A stretch of DNA of 64,000 bases from Todiramphus chloris collaris (lineage: Eukaryota > Chordata > Aves > Coraciiformes > Alcedinidae). Positions 1 through 12,040 of this stretch are shown one piece after another (the first letter of the stretch is position 1; every line of letters starts with the position of its first letter). The notes below the pieces were generated by a model. It searched no databases. It saw nothing but the letters and a program-made list of their open reading frames with translations, and was not told the origin of the DNA. Location of the stretch: positions 13,422,023 to 13,486,022 of the forward strand of contig JANVCC010000040.1 of NCBI GenBank assembly GCA_025345505.1. Reading direction: 5' to 3'. A program made the position numbers and the translations under genes.

Positions 1-865
1 GCTCAGCCAGTAAGCTCTGTGACTTGCTAATTATCCCCTTTCACCTTAAACTCCTTTCTTCTGTTTTTGCCATCAAGTAAGCCTTTCTAGACATACCTGC
101 ATATTCAACTGTTTGGAAGTTGTCAGCATCTAGGTACTGACCTTCATTTTCACAGGAAGCAGGTGAGTATGGCAACTGCAAACACTTATCACTTCTCTTA
201 ACGAGGCAATTTGTTATTTCAGAGAAACACACAACACAGTCAGGAGGGTCAGAAATGAACTAAACACTGCCAAGACAGCTTAGATCAAGACGCTCCCTTA
301 GCGGTCTGTTATACTTTTAGCGCATTCTGGAAATGAGAGAAGAGGAAGAAGGGATCCTTCAGACTAACCTCCCGAGTCCTTCAGTCCAAACCTGCAGCAC
401 TGATGCTCTGAACTGCACCGAAATTTTCCCATCCCAGCTGCACACCCAGGACACAGCAAGCACAGTACAGCCTTACGCACGCAACTCGAATCCTGCTGTA
501 AGGAGGAAACTACTCATGCTGAGGAAGGGGGCTCATATGCCTTGTACAAAACTGGATTGTCTGAAATTTTAACATGCTTTCAATCATTCTTCAAAGCCAA
601 AATCTGGTAAGAATTTGGCCTAAGATATGTAATCAGTAAGTCCTTCTTTTGTGTTTTTTTCTGTGGGTTAGCTTACTACAGCTGCACACTCCAGGAAGAA
701 AATTTTCCATGGATAATCCTTCTCATGTACATTCTGGATACATGTACTTAACATGCCAAGTTTTTCAAATGAGATTATTGGAGACAGAAAATATACACAA
801 AAACCCCCTGTACTTGTGTTAAAATCCAACATACATTTGAAACATGGGAACAAGAAGTGGTTTTA
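1..865. other. single-copy non-coding DNA, no gene seen
   Basis: Open frames here are short (79 codons at 333-572 is the longest) and match no family I know. There is no recognisable repeat, RNA gene or convincing splice-site pair. It runs up to a CR1 tail. Confidence 0.6.
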
Positions 866-956
866 TTTCCCTGGGTGACCCTGCTCTTCCAGGGGGGGTT
901 GGTCTCGATGATCTCCAGAGGTTCCTTCCAACCACTACTATTCTATGATTCTATTT
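866..956 (+). mobile_element. CR1 LINE, short 3'-end fragment
   Basis: This is the 3' untranslated tail of a CR1 non-LTR retrotransposon in plus orientation. It shows the GGGTGACCCTGCTCTTCCAG block, then GATGATCTCCAGAGGTTCC and TTCCAACCACTACTATTC, and ends in ATTCTATG-type units at about 940-956. All of these are hallmarks of the CR1 3' end. Only about 90 bp survive, so the copy was heavily 5'-truncated at insertion, as most CR1 copies are. No coding sequence remains. Several mismatches to the usual tail (for example CTCGATGATC for CTAGATGATC) suggest it is not recent. The left boundary is approximate because the truncation point has no sequence mark. Confidence 0.9.
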
Positions 957-1648
957 TCTTTCGGGAAATGTTCATATTTTCCTCAGGAATTGTATACCAC
1001 AGCTTTAGAAGAAGTGCATGTAAACAAAGCAATACACTAGAGTGAAATCACGAGTATGGGGATATCCTCACCTCCCACACTGACAAACCAATGGCAAAAG
1101 ATTCCTTTTAGATAAAGGCAAGTAAGTTTTAGTAACACAACAAACCGGAATTCGTGTACGCAAACTTACAAGTGCACACATATATTCCAGGGTTAGCACA
1201 GGTTTACACATCAAAGAACATGAAAGGTCCTTGAAATCTGCCTGAATTTAGAGGCGTACAAGAACAAATGACACAGGAGTGCTAATTTCTTTTTGTTTTC
1301 CTTTGCACTGATATTCGAGTTTGATAAATTTTATTGGCTAGTATCTTTGCATGAATGGCCACTGGGTGCCACTGTTCTGCTGCATAGAAAAAAAGAGCTG
1401 AAACAACATTTTTGTTGCAGTAGTGAGTTTTTTATTATTAAAGCATGTGTGCTACTGCTGCATATACCCATCTTTTAGAAATGGAAGTGCTGCACAGTTC
1501 ATAGTGAGCTTTTTCACAGCAGAACAATGGGAAAAAGTGTCAGTAAGAAGCTGGAAAACCTGTTTAAACTCAACAGTCAATGTAACCTTGAAGAAACTTT
1601 CTTATAACAGTAAATTTTCTACTTAATAAAAGACAGAGCGGCTGAGAG
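957..1648. other. single-copy non-coding DNA, no gene seen
   Basis: Two overlapping frames of 61 and 67 codons (1293-1478 and 1423-1626) have no protein-like features. I see no repeat or RNA gene. Confidence 0.55.
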
Positions 1649-1722
1649 ACCGGGTATCCAGACTCAGGTTTGATATTAATTTGCTGAATGACCTTGTAGA
1701 ACAACTCAGGGACTATTTCTGC
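1649..1722 (+). repeat. possible old MIR SINE core fragment
   Basis: The stretch CAGACTCAGGTTTGAT followed by TGCTGAATGACCTTG and AACAACTCAGGGACTATTT resembles the MIR core, in which a GGTTCAAATCC-like block is followed by GCTGTGTGACCTTGGGCAAG and then CACTTAACCTC. The spacing between the two blocks is shorter than in MIR, so a deletion must be assumed. Birds carry few and very diverged MIR copies. The resemblance is by eye and could be coincidence. Confidence 0.3.
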
Positions 1723-4700
1723 CCAGCTGTGCACAACTGCTTTTCCAGTACATAAATATGGATGTCAGAAGTTCAAAAATACATGGAAACACAGTCCAGT
1801 TGGGGTTTAGAATGTATAGCCTGTGTGTGCAGCTACAGCAACTGGGCACAGGTAATTGGTGCATCTTTTGAATTTGAAAATCGTATTTTTTACTTCTCTC
1901 AGCCTTTTTTTCTTCAGTTAGGAAATGAGGTTAAGAATGAGAATGGACTTTATGAGAAGAGTACCACTGCAGGGAGACACCTTTATATGAAGTAATAAGA
2001 AGGGGTTTGGCTCCTGCAAAAAGCAACCTAATGAAGCTGAAGTTCAGCTGAAGCCAAACTTACGGGTTTAGAAGTAGACAATTGCACCTTGGAGTGGAAG
2101 AGGACAGAGGGTGGTATTTACATGCTCTGAGCTGCCACTTTCCCTCCAAGTGATTATAACAGCAGTACCAGAAGCTGCCAACTGTTCCTAGCTGCAACAT
2201 AAGCGTATTTCAGGTCTAAATGAAGCTCCCTGTGGTCAATGAAGGAAGACAAGTTCAAATGCTGCCAGTCTGAAGTATTAAGTAGTAAGCAAGAACAACT
2301 AACAGTGATTGAAAGACCACATTCCCAGAAAGTCCAGAGGATATATTTTTTAAATGTGAAAATAATCAGAAAGAAAGCAGCAGCCCTGCCTATATATTAA
2401 CACCTTTATGCCAAATCAGGAAGAAAGATCTTTCTGATTATGTAGACAGTTTTAAACATTTTAAAAATATATGAATTAATGACTAGCAAAGCAAAGCTTG
2501 TTGCAGACCTGTCAGATATCAAGACAATTACATTAAGGAACCTTACTTAACCTTTGTAATACGATACACTGCCCAAAAGCAGACTGATAATTATTTATTG
2601 TATTACTCAGATGCATAGTTAAAACAATTTCAGAAACACTAAATGCCCTCAGAAAGCAAAACATTTTTACTAATGTAATTGGTGTAGTTTTCTTAATCCA
2701 CCGCATAACCCAAAAACCTGTCACATTCCTGACAAATAATTTTCAAGAAACAAAAATTACACCATTCATGTTTTTATAGCCTTCTGTGTATGAGGTTAAT
2801 CAGGCTCTTCTTTATTTTAAAAGCGATTCAGAACTTTACAGAAAATCTGGTGCCTGTCTTGAGTCCCTCACGGTGTTTGAAAAGGCATTTGGAAAGTTCA
2901 TAGTCATTAAGATCTAAGGAACTTTTTTTTTTTGTATCCTTCTTTATTCATCCCAGACAGTATTTCTGGGTCCTCAGCTAAGAACAAGTTTGGTGTCATC
3001 ATTTTTAGGGCTTTTAGATCCCCTGCTGTGCCGACTTAGAAGAAGACTGTCCATCCCGCTTTCTTTCAGACTCTGCCAACTTCTATTCCTCTGCGCTTAA
3101 ATTCCCTCATCCACCCTTTGCAGTGTTCCCAACCCTCATAAAGTTCAACAATAAAAAAGCACAGCAGGGCAATAAATAGTTTGAATGGAGTCCTGAACTC
3201 CCCTGTAGGTAGCCAGGTGGGTAGCAGGAGAGGGAGACAGAAAGATGACAAGGTTGTCTGCACTTCTTGCTTTTCATGTTTGGAGTTTAATAGGAGATAA
3301 AAATTGGTTTCTGTCTGGTGCTGACTGCCTTCCCTCTCCTGAATTGACCAGCTCGACTACTGCACAGTGAAAACTGTTCCACTTCAAGGAACTGATGGGC
3401 GAAGGGCAGAGCACAGCAGAGACAGATATGACCTTAGGGCACTTCCAGCTGTCCTTGCTATATTGAATGGTTTGGAAACAGCTTCTACTTTGAGACAACA
3501 AAGATCGATTTTAAGAAAACCAGTGAACGCTCCTTGGCCTACATAATTTGGGTGCACCTGAAAAGTAAGAGGAAACACTCTGGAAATGACAAAAGGTTGA
3601 AGTGTAAAATATCCAGCACAGGTTCACACCGCGCATTGCAGGCTTGGCCAAATCGATGAACCGAAGTTCACTGGTAACAGTAAGCAGGGAAATTTTAAGG
3701 ACTATTAACAAATTGATTTACTTTGTGGTTTCCAAAGTGCTATTAACATGGTAGGGTCGGGGCAATTTTACAGTTAGTAAACAACACACAAATGTTCCAT
3801 GGCTATAAAGGTCATAGAGCCAGATACTTGTCTGCAACAAACTGTGCTGAGATGAAATGTATTTTCAATTCATACTTAGACCTGCTTCCCTTGCTAAATG
3901 ATCGTGCAGCACATCCTTTATTTTCAAGGAGGCAGAAGATACAGATCTACAGCACGAGAACATTTCATGCTTTGGTGAAAACAAAGGCAAGCATATGGTT
4001 TTCACTTCCCTAATTTCATTACAGTTCGGCTCTTCTCAGCGATAACTGTCTCTCCCATAATACTTCCAAATGCCCTGAAATACTCTAAGTGAATTTGGTA
4101 ACTAGCAAACTGCTGTGTTTTCCTGTTCATTAGCATGAACTGTCTTGTTTCACTTGCCTATCATACCAATGGGATATGGCATAATGCAGCGTTACACACT
4201 GTAATGAGTGAGAAAAAACCTGAAAAGGCCACATCTTTGTTCTTATACTTAATTCCCAACAGCCTCATTGTGTATTGTCCATTACACGACCCAGGGAATT
4301 TAACAGCCAAGCTGATGGAGAAGGCAGTGAAATGACAGCTTTTTACAAGTTTGGATCCTTGTACTGTTGTTTATCTGTGGTGTCTCTCTGTATTTAGACA
4401 TTTCTAAAGGCTTGTTTGGTTGGGTTTTTTTTGTCTTTACCAACAACTAATGCTTATAGCTTTTATGAACTTCTAATAAAATTTAATATAAAATCTTCAA
4501 CAGTTTGTCAGCACTTAAATAGCCAAACTCAATGGTTGAACACTGTGATAGTTCCGTGAGAGCTGGAAATGAAATTTGTCCGTGGATTCACAAACATGGA
4601 AACAAAACTTCTTTCTCAAAAAGCTAAATATCAGAAGTAAAGCATTCTTCTAATGAAAAGGTGAATAGACAGCTATTATTATTTAACATTTTCCCTATTG

Positions 4701-6062
4701 TACACAGGTACTTGTCCAAAATGGGCCCAGAGCCATTGACTATAGGGAGCAAATTCCAACTGGGGAGAAACCTTGTTAATGATGGAGGTGAGGTTTCAGT
4801 CAGCATGCCTCAGTGCTGGGCTTACAGGCATCAGGAACAACTTCCCATCCCTGCATCTATTCTGATCATGCCCTAAGGAAGCACAAACAACAATAAAAAT
4901 AACACTATAAAGTAGTAGTGCTTTTCCTGAACTGAAGGCACACAGCCTGGTTTACATCACTTAGTCCTTCCCTTTTCCAAAGCAGACAGCTTTCTCATGA
5001 GAGAGTGGGGCTCAGATGCAGAATATTCCTGGGGGAAGCCAGAAATAGTTCCTAGAAGGCAGAGTTTGCTCAACCTGAAACTATACTTGTAGCAGAGGAG
5101 ATGAGCCATTTTATCACTATTTTACATACCCTGCCAGGCATAGCTGGGGAGAGGGCAGCTCTCTGATCTCACCGTCCTTCTGAAGCAGTCAAGAGTACCT
5201 CACTCTGTAGGCTTCATGTGTAAAATATTTCTAGCCTTAAAAACTCAAGAAATATAGATACATAGGGACCAGAGTTAGGTAATACTAATACATCTGATCT
5301 TTCCATCCCATTTCCCATTACTCAGGACAATTATTTTCTGTTAACACACTAAAGCCTGACTCTTGTCATCAAAAGACCCAAAAAGAGCTCAGAATTTTCT
5401 GCCACACTGGATAAATTGGGGACTTATGGCACAAAGCACTGTGGCAAAGGGCTCTTAAGAATCTTGAGTAGAAGAACTCAGATGTGCAGAGTCCTAGAGC
5501 AATCCTCCATCCACTGTGAGAGCAAGGGGGAGTAAGAGAGGAAGGCTGAGCCTCCCAGCCTCGCACTACGGGATGGAAGTGCCTCTGCTGCGGAGCACCA
5601 GGTTTGAGTAGTAGTTTTACTTTGAGATTATCTCTTTCAAGCTGGTTTCAGCTTCCAATTTCTGTTCACTATGCTTGAATATAATCTGGTCTCAGCCTGA
5701 GGGTGGTTAATAAATTTCATCTTTTTATCTCAGTTTTCTTCTTGTAGCAATTGTTTCTTATTAAATAAAAGTAGTAACACATGAAAGGTCAGGCAGGGCT
5801 GAACCTCATATGATTGTTTTCATAGCATGGTACTAAATACAATAGGAAGCATCCAGGGAAATGACCTTTAGTCCTGTAAAATTTAAACACTTAAAATAAG
5901 GATAATTTGGTGCCAGCCAAAACCTATTTTAGCTTGCCCTTTATTGAAAGGATACACAAAATTGCATTGTGTGGCTGTTTGATCAGGTACAGATTAGAAG
6001 TCATCACAAGCTCTATAAATCACTGTGTTCCTGGATAGGAAAGGAGTAAAGTTACAGGGGGG
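1723..6062. other. long single-copy non-coding stretch, no gene seen
   Basis: Open frames are all under 80 codons, overlap on both strands and carry no domain signature. I see no LINE, SINE or DNA-transposon ends. Short A and T runs occur (for example 2923-2932). It could be intron or intergenic DNA. Confidence 0.55.
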
Positions 6063-6081
6063 AAAAAAAAAAAAAAAAAAA
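6063..6081. repeat. poly(A) run, A19
   Basis: Nineteen consecutive A follow a short G run. No retroposed sequence could be recognised upstream on the plus strand, so it is treated as a simple repeat and not as a retroposon tail. Confidence 0.9.
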
Positions 6082-6464
6082 TCAGTATAATAATACCATA
6101 GCAGTGAAAATCTTTGGCCCTAAGTCCTGCACCTCTTTATGCCAATAGAAAACTCTTATTGAATACAGGCATGCAGGACAAGCCTGTGGTTGGTGCTGAT
6201 TATGAAGTAACACGTATTATGAATACTTTTTAAAACCCGTGGCTCATACAGAAGCTCTTTGTGTCAGGTAAGGCATAAACAGAACCTGTTTCTCTTCAAA
6301 AACACATTTTACCGCTAGTTTTGTTACCGAAATGGATTTGCTCACACCTTCCAGAAGCCTTATTTTGACATCTGACTACTACAAATGCCCACATGAGCAG
6401 TACTGGAGACATTCTACAGTACTGTGAATGCGTGGCAGATAGTAATGAATGTTTTTTAATTGAA

Positions 6465-6487
6465 ATATATCTATATATATATATATC
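6465..6487. repeat. (TA)n microsatellite
   Basis: An AT/TA dinucleotide run with one interruption (ATATATC then TATATATATA). It lies just upstream of the degenerate 21-bp tandem array. Confidence 0.85.
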
Positions 6488-6537
6488 AGTTGTAAAATCC
6501 ATAAATCATTCCAACAGAAGAATGAACATTACACGAG

Positions 6538-6815
6538 GAATCTGATACACTTCACACTAAAATAAATGCATCTACTATTAAAATAAATGTGTGTATTATA
6601 GGAAAAATTGATCAAAATCAGATACAATATTTCATTCACCAAATCAGACACATCCCTGTTGAATCACTGCTTATTCAATACAGAACGAGATGCATCATCT
6701 ATCAAAACAGATATCTCCTACAGTAAATCAAACCCACCATCTGATTCAAATATGTCTCCTACTGAATCAAAAATATCACCCAATATATCAGTTCTATGGC
6801 ACCAGATACATGGCA
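6538..6815. repeat. degenerate minisatellite, unit about 21 bp, some 12-13 units
   Basis: Units of about 21 bp follow one another with heavy divergence and small indels. The first three are in exact register at 6538-6558, 6559-6579 and 6580-6600 (AAAATAAATGCATCTACTAT next to AAAATAAATGTGTGTATTAT). Later units read like AAATCAGACACATCCCTG, AAAACAGATATCTCCTAC and CAAATATGTCTCCTACTG. The shared theme is A-rich sequence, then (C)AGATA, then a CATCTCCTACTG-like pyrimidine-richer end. Because 21 is divisible by three, the frame at 6608-6832 shows a seven-residue rhythm: KSDTSLL, then two weaker units, KTDISYS, KSNPPSD, SNMSPTE, SKISPNI. That frame has no other protein-like feature, so I take it as a by-product of the period. 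Both ends are approximate. Confidence 0.7.
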
Positions 6816-9660
6816 TTTTAAAGAATTACTGAGCAGAATGCCTCTAGATTTAACAAGGATAATGTTTAAACTAAAATGTATTTAGACAAAGAGATCAGTA
6901 CTTTCAGGCTGTCTCACAGGCTGAGTTTTGGAGCTGGGACTGCTATTATGTTAATGTTCCCCCAGAGTGTCCTTTGTTGAAGGCACTGTGCTAGGAGGAG
7001 GTGCTTTCTCCACCTCAGTGCAAAAGGAGGCTTTCCATTCCACTCTCCTTCATCTCTCCAAAACTCTTAACACCTGGGACCAAGCTCTAAGCAGCCCAGT
7101 GGTGTTCCCAATTTAGCAGTCCCAGTTCCTCAAAGGCACGTGACAACCCTTTTCTAATGGGTTCAGGACACCACAGTCCTTGTACCACTAAATACAGAGA
7201 TGCAAATATTATCAACATCAACCCCAAAATCCCAGACACTGAGCATGGACCACCCAAGAAGCGAGTAACAGGATGCTGTCCTGCAGTACTTTTCTAGGAT
7301 GGCCACATGCAGAAGCAGCCCAAGCGCGTGCCTTGCCTCCCAGCATGTAGGTGGCCTCCAGAACGCATTGCTGCACTCAGGAGGAGATAACAAACGGGCT
7401 TGAGCAGCGGCCAGGGAAGTCAGGGAAGAGGATTCCATCAAAGGTTATCAAACACACAGATAGCACTGCTGGCATGGGAAGACGCCGACTCCTAGAAGCT
7501 GGGAGAGTAGCCTTTTGAACTTGATAGTCACCAAACACACTTTCACTGGGTTTCAAGTTCTTCCTCAGCAACTAGCAGAGACAACTGTCAAAGATACAAT
7601 GCTATGCTACAGTTCTGGACCTCAGATAACCATTTTCATTTTCTTACCCACTACATCCAATCTTACACTCTTTCCTGGAGCCTGGGTGTCTGAATCAAAG
7701 CTGTGCACAGCTAACTTCTTTCCTCTCAAACCTCAGAACAAACTTTTCTGCAGACCCAATGCCTCACTAAATGCGTCTGACATTTTGTACAGCCTTGTGT
7801 GAAACAGCAGGAACAGTGTTCTCCTTTTCTATCATCACCCGTGACCACGGCACACAGTGAAGAAGGAACACCACTGCCTTGCAGGGGAGATACTCCACCA
7901 GCTCGACACAGCAAGAATTGAGTTTTCCATATTGTAATGAAAGTTCTTTGAGTGCTCACTTTGACACCAGGGAGTATGAGTGACCTTGAGCTTCTCCTTC
8001 GAAAGGCAGTTTAATAAGCCACAACAAAGGGATGAATTCTGAGCTAAGAAGGGAAGCTGACAGGACAGAGCCTGACAACACGTCACTTGTGACAGTCAAA
8101 AGAAGAGGGCAGATTTGGATTCCACTCCCTGTTCCCTGGGAAGGGAACTGATCTCTCCATTTTCATCAGCGCAGAGAAATGAGCATGTAATGTAAGTCCT
8201 GTTCAAACCGACCATATCTGATATTAGGAGGACTGGCAGGATCAGATCAAGTCATCTACAGCAACAGAATGTTTAAAAAATAGTTTGCTTCACCCAGCCA
8301 GCCTGAATATTCTTTCACTAGTGACAAAATTTGTTCTGTTTCCATTGACACACTCCCAAATTTTGGGTTTAGTTTTAAGTTAAGTCTATAGGACTAGTCC
8401 TCTTGTATTGCAAGCTGTTGAAAAGAACACCAAACCATGCTTGATACTGATCTGCTGTTGCCTATTATCATACTGCTCTGTCAATATAAGCATTGATTAT
8501 AATTGCAGTTTTGCCCAACTTAGATTGATTAGGATGTAAAGCAACAAGGACTGTATAATTATGTCAAAATAATTGCCTAACTACATGAGACACCAAGTTG
8601 ACTGCTGCTTGATATACTACTAGCAAGCAGAATAAACCTATGTTTCACTTCACTTGCTAGGAATCCTATGAAGAGAAATACAATTCTTTTCTGCACTTGG
8701 GTACTCTTCGGAAGAAAATATCCCCTCAGGTTCACAAATTCAAGACAGATCTACTCAAAGGAGAAGCAATTTAAAGAAACGATGCCTCTACCAAACATGT
8801 CTTACCTCTTAAATCCAGCAGTGTTAATCTGAATCCTCTCTGTGCATTATGTTAATTCAGAATCTGAACGGGATGAACAATTCCTAACAACATGACCTTG
8901 CCGAGGCTGATGTTTGTCTTAGATGGGAATGGACATTGCTGGGCCTGTACAGAATTCAGGCAGCAAAGTGGATGCTACTTTTTTCCACCTTCTCTGTTGG
9001 ATATTGTCATAGCTTGAGGGTGCAAGTGGACAGTAATCCCACCTTTTCGATGGACAGGGCCAGGCTGGCTGTGACAGCAGGCGACAGCAGCCAATAGATG
9101 CCGTGGCCAACTGCACGACTGGAGAGCTGCTCTTTGGTGGGCAGACTTTCCAGCGAGGATTCTCTGTTCACTGTCACACTACAATCTACTTCAGGAGGTC
9201 GAAGAATTGAATTTAAAAACTTTTTGTGTTTAAGCTTATTTCATGAATTGCTTAGTGAAATGAGCTGGCAAAGATTAAGAATCAGATATAGGACATAAAT
9301 TCATGTGGGAAGCACAACTACACAAACTACATTCTTCTGCAACACTTGTAGTTTCCATATGGCATGCAGAGAGCTCCAAAGACAAAATGGTGTAGAGGGC
9401 TACGCAGAAACATTCCATTGCTTCCTTTCTTTGTGTCAATCTCTTTCAAAGAACATATTATCTTACATTTTATTGTACTATCTCTTTCTACAACTTGTCA
9501 TTTAAAGGAGCTTAAAGCCATTAAACACTTGATTTTGTTAATGGCATTTGCTAGAACCGACAGCACAAGGGGTAATGCTCAAAATGTAATAAACTGTTCT
9601 TTGAATGTGTTCTCAAATCATGCCTGGAACATCTAGGGTTTTGTTTCCACAGCCTAAGTT
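6816..9660. other. single-copy non-coding stretch, no gene seen
   Basis: Several open frames of 60-95 codons overlap on both strands around 7160-8090 and none resembles a known family. Their density there may reflect slightly higher GC. No repeat family recognised. Confidence 0.5.
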
Positions 9661-9676
9661 AAAAAAAAAAAAAAAA
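9661..9676. repeat. poly(A) run, A16
   Basis: Simple homopolymer, followed by TTAAAT. No retroposed body recognised before it. A T-rich run (TTTTTTGGG then T11) follows at 9822-9844. Confidence 0.85.
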
Positions 9677-10083
9677 TTAAATCCTGTTTTTATGGTATAT
9701 CTTTAAGAATGCCTATGTTAATTTAGGGAATACAAAAATAAAATACATAAATCCCTTAATATTTTTAATTATGTGATGGTCTTCAGTAAAATTGAATTAA
9801 TAGAGATGAAAGCTAATCCTTTGTTTTTTGGGTTTTTTTTTTTGGAAAACCATATCTAGCTTTACAGCAAAGTACCCAGCAATTTACACAAACCCCCTTG
9901 TTATTTTCTTTGCTTCCAAGGCATATTCAGGTACTCCTTTTTAAAGCCTACCCATAGACAAGGTAAATCAATTAAGCTCAATCAAATCAATTACAAATCC
10001 CTGTAACATTACCATTAGTGAAACATTCTTGGTTAGCTTTCATAGGAACCAAGAAGCGAAATTCCCCACTCTCCACTTCACTT

Positions 10084-10102
10084 AAAAAAAAAAAAAAAAA
10101 AA
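10084..10102. repeat. poly(A) run, A19
   Basis: Nineteen consecutive A followed by GGAGAG. Treated as simple sequence. Confidence 0.9.
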
Positions 10103-11540
10103 GGAGAGAAATGAAAAGAAATCAATTATTTTGAACATTTCATAGGATCAGAGGATTTGCCATGCTATTGTTCCACCTATTCAAGTATATTCTGTCTGCA
10201 GGGAAAAGCTTCTTAGGTTACCCTGGGCAGAGGGGGTTATGCTGCATGGCCAGGGCAGCCCCCCAGTCCTCCAGGTGACCACTCTTGATGTTGATGCACG
10301 AGATTAGCTGAAGCAATTGTTGTTTTAATTACTGACAGTGGAAATTCCTCACTAAGGCTGGTTCCCAGCGCCTTGTGCTGCACTGGCATTGCCCAGTGGT
10401 TTCAGGGAGGGATGAAATGAAGCCCGAGCAGCTACTGGGAAGGTCGTCATTGGCCTGTATTAACTAAACCTTGTCAAACCAACGTTCTCTGCAACTATAT
10501 TTACATTTGGTGTTTGACAATGAAAGACTTAAAATAGCTTCCCGTAAAAGCTGCAGAATTCTGCTAGCCTTTCAGCCAGGAACCACAAGCTACCAGTGAA
10601 TCCAGCACAGGCAGCTGCTGCAAAGAAAGTCCTCTAGGCACTTTATTAAACTCCTGCATTGTTTGTTATTCTGACAAAGAAAATAATGGTTAACTCAAGA
10701 TCACATTAGATTGAGAAGTTAACGAGCACAGCAGATTCCCCATGCAATATCCTCCTAACATTACGTGACTTTTTCACCTACTTTGAAGAAGACCTGTGCA
10801 GGAAGCCAGCATATGTAAACATGTTTAAGAGAAGATATTTAAGCCAAACAGAGGTTATTTGCAAATTCTCTGTCCATAGTAGTAACATTGTTCCGCTTGC
10901 TACTGAAGAGAATCTGCTTCTGAAATTTCTCTGAAGTAGACGTAATTTTTTGTGGCAAAATCTTCCCAATTCAAAGCAGGTTAAGACCACAAGTGTAGAA
11001 CGCCTAGAAGGTGTGCAGCTATATCTTTGGCACCTATGAAAACTTAATTCAACCAATACAAAACCAGAACAAAGACTGGGTAACCACAATGGCTGCAGTT
11101 TCTGAAAAGCCAGGTCTGCAGGGAAAACCTCCTCGTCTGCAGGCAGAGGTGACTACTGTCCACTGCCAAGAGAGTGAAGTTCCTCCTAGAGCTCACTAGC
11201 CAAGATGGTACCAAACCACACATTTTACACGCTGTCTAATGGGTGCTTTTGTTGAGAAAGTGCTTTCCACCCGTCCCTTTCACTGGCAAACCTTGCAGCA
11301 GTATCTTCTGAATAGCTTCACTGCAATCATCTTCCAGTGCCCTGTAGCGAGTACCGCAGTGTTGCTGACCACCACAGACAGATCTGAAGTGGACATCTGT
11401 ATTGCAGGGAGTCATCTTCCTTCTCATTTCACACTTTACTAAGTGAGACTCTGTACTCATAGGACTGTGATTTCATCTCTATTTTAAAAGAATTGTTAGA
11501 AGTATCTCGCAACTTCATACAATGCATCTCAAATATTTTG
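10103..11540. other. single-copy non-coding stretch, no gene seen
   Basis: A 103-codon minus-strand frame at 10778-11089 and overlapping plus-strand frames have no recognisable domain. The part at about 10270-10580 mixes homeodomain-type words (TTTTAATTACTG) with retained CpG and could be a conserved element, but the signal is weaker than in the block at 11541-12040. Confidence 0.45.
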
Positions 11541-12040
11541 TTGTTTCTTTCTTTCTCCTGACTGTGTGTTTAATGGGGGGAAGCCCATTATTCATATCTC
11601 TGCTCTTAATCAAAGCTGAGGATTCTGTTGAGAAGTAGAAAATGAAATCGGCTCCTGCAACCTAGAGCTGAACAATTATGACTTGATTTACAAGGAGCCA
11701 CTTTGCTACATATTTAAATGCAGCTCTGCTGCAAAATTTGGGGACTTTTCATACAATCAAAGCGCTACAGATTTAGCACTTTTAATTTTTGCTCCATCTC
11801 CTGCCAGCTTGAACTCTGATTGTAATTACCATTTCATCTTCCCCTGAATGACATTGTTTTATCAGAGGAAGACGCTGTATCTGGAGTCTGAGCATGATGA
11901 TTGGTAAGGAACGAGCTTTCAATGGGAAACAATAAGCGTGCCCTGAAATGAATCAGGCTGGCATGTAATAACACGAAGCTAGAGATAATCTCAAGTCCTT
12001 CAGACATAATGCATAACCCTCTTAGCTCTACAATGAGTGT
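11541..12040. promoter_or_regulatory. candidate conserved non-coding element / enhancer
   Basis: This non-repetitive block has many developmental transcription-factor words in about 500 bp. There are two TCF/LEF-type ATCAAAG sites (11609-11615 and 11756-11762), a homeodomain-type GTAATTAC (11822-11829), SOX-like ATTGTTTTATC and AACAATAAG, and GAGATAATCTC (11982-11992) containing a GATA-type word. Open frames are negligible. Clusters like this are typical of deeply conserved enhancers in vertebrate gene deserts, but motif density alone proves nothing and conservation cannot be seen in one sequence. The boundaries are arbitrary. Confidence 0.25.
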
